Origin: an uncultured Planctomycetaceae bacterium | GTDB lineage: Bacteria > Planctomycetota > Planctomycetia > Planctomycetales > Planctomycetaceae | Assembly: GCA_903823545.1 (NCBI GenBank) | Contig: CAIJTL010001264.1 | Span: forward strand, 1 to 6,654 | Reading direction: 5' to 3' | Length of the DNA: 6,654 nucleotides | In this document: piece after piece, positions 6,101 to 6,654 of the stretch | How positions within the stretch are numbered: position 1 is the first letter of the stretch | Layout of the letters: every line of letters begins with the position of its first letter | Position numbers and translations under genes: made by a program | Notes under the pieces: model-generated | Seen by the model: the letters and a program-made list of their open reading frames with translations, nothing else | Databases searched by the model: none | Told to the model about the DNA's origin: nothing

Positions 6101-6654
6101 ACTCGGCCACCCGCCGCAACACATCACGCATGTAATTAATGCTATCTCGGGCGATATTTTCCGCACCTGGCGAGTAGTCGAACACTTCCACCGAAATCCA
6201 TCCGGCATAGTTCGACTGCTTCAGACTTCGGAATATCGGGACGTAATTCGTTGGCCCCATGCCAGGTCCTAATAAGTTCACATCATTGACGTGAAAGTGA
6301 CCAACATGCGGCGCGAAGCGAGCAATGATTGTTTCAATGGGCTCTGACTCACCGCCGAGCATTGCTTTGACATCTTGATGCAAGCAAACGTTTGGAGACC
6401 CAATCACGTCAATCAACCTCATCGCGTCTGCGCAAGTATTGATGAAGTTGGTTTCCTTGGGCGTCAGCGGCTCCAAACAGATTCGCACGTTGCGTTGCTC
6501 AAGGACTGACAAACACCCTTTCAAAACCTCGGCTGCATGATCAAAGGCTTGATCCTGAGACATGCCAGACTCAACGTTACGCTGCAGGGGGGATCCAAGA
6601 ACCATGAGTTCGCCACCGAGATCAGCACAAGCGTGTGCCAACTCAGTTAGATAC
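6099..6654 (-). CDS. Sugar phosphate isomerase/epimerase (xylose isomerase-like TIM barrel), C-terminal part
   Basis: The last 184 residues or so of a protein from the AP-endonuclease-2/xylose-isomerase-like TIM-barrel family, usually about 270-290 residues. The frame is open through the right edge ('YLTELAHACADLGG'), so a TTG at 6641 is internal, not the start. Conserved segments in order: 'MVLGSPLQRNV', 'LEPLTPKETNFINT', 'CLHQDVKAM', 'HFHVNDVNLLGPGMG' and 'WISVEVFDYSPGAENIARDSI'. Likely metal-binding positions are the Glu of LEPL (codon 6471-6473), the Asp of HQD (6372-6374), a His of HFH (6291-6299) and the Glu of SVEV (6186-6188), all present. Such proteins isomerise or epimerise sugars, inositols or keto-sugars in the cytoplasm. 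The substrate cannot be read from sequence, and no neighbour here specifies a pathway. Confidence 0.88.
   Translation of the reverse strand, partial: YLTELAHACADLGGELMVLGSPLQRNVESGMSQDQAFDHAAEVLKGCLSVLEQRNVRICLEPLTPKETNFINTCADAMRLIDVIGSPNVCLHQDVKAMLGGESEPIETIIARFAPHVGHFHVNDVNLLGPGMGPTNYVPIFRSLKQSNYAGWISVEVFDYSPGAENIARDSINYMRDVLRRVAE

Noticed and set aside
6639..6641. TTG as start of the sugar isomerase
   Set aside because: The frame stays open to the window edge with family-like residues upstream and about 90 residues are still missing from the usual length.

Overview
The window looks like a chromosomal piece of a planctomycete (phylum Planctomycetota). The reasons are family-level: a secreted sulfatase, a PhoD-like phosphatase carrying a C-terminal OB-fold-like extension, an OleC-type ligase, a secreted two-domain cyanophycinase-like protein, a 'PNVxLHxDVKAM...HFHxND' sugar isomerase and a lysine/alanine tail peptide. 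Genes are moderately GC-rich and alternative starts (GTG/TTG) are common. The assignment rests on recognised protein style, not on a marker gene. No tRNA, rRNA, CRISPR array, insertion sequence or phage gene is visible.

Layout. Positions 1-311 (minus) hold the N-terminal third or less of a sulfatase that runs off the left edge; a near-perfect 37-nt palindrome lies inside its 5' coding region. A divergent intergenic gap with a long imperfect dyad (373-434) separates it from a plus-strand PhoD-like metallophosphatase (452-1870). This converges on a minus-strand block: a secreted tandem cyanophycinase-like protein (start near 5333 or 5294, end 3639) whose stop codon is overlapped by the start of an OleC-like AMP-forming ligase (about 3649 to 1922). 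The overlap suggests translational coupling. Upstream of that pair is a strong 12-bp hairpin terminator (5523-5550). It lies just downstream of a 24-residue Lys/Ala peptide gene (5597-5671, minus) that has a near-ideal Shine-Dalgarno site. About 430 bp of AT-richer non-coding DNA follows, then the C-terminal part of a TIM-barrel sugar phosphate isomerase/epimerase that runs off the right edge (6099-6654, minus).

Functional picture. The sulfatase, PhoD-like enzyme and cyanophycinase-like protein all appear to be exported hydrolases, for sulfate esters, phosphate esters and possibly peptides or cyanophycin-like polymer respectively. The ligase would be cytoplasmic. No single pathway clearly unites the genes. 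The most unusual items are the tandem cyanophycinase whose second half has lost its whole catalytic triad, the stand-alone histone-H1-tail-like mini-protein, and the palindrome embedded in the sulfatase 5' coding region.
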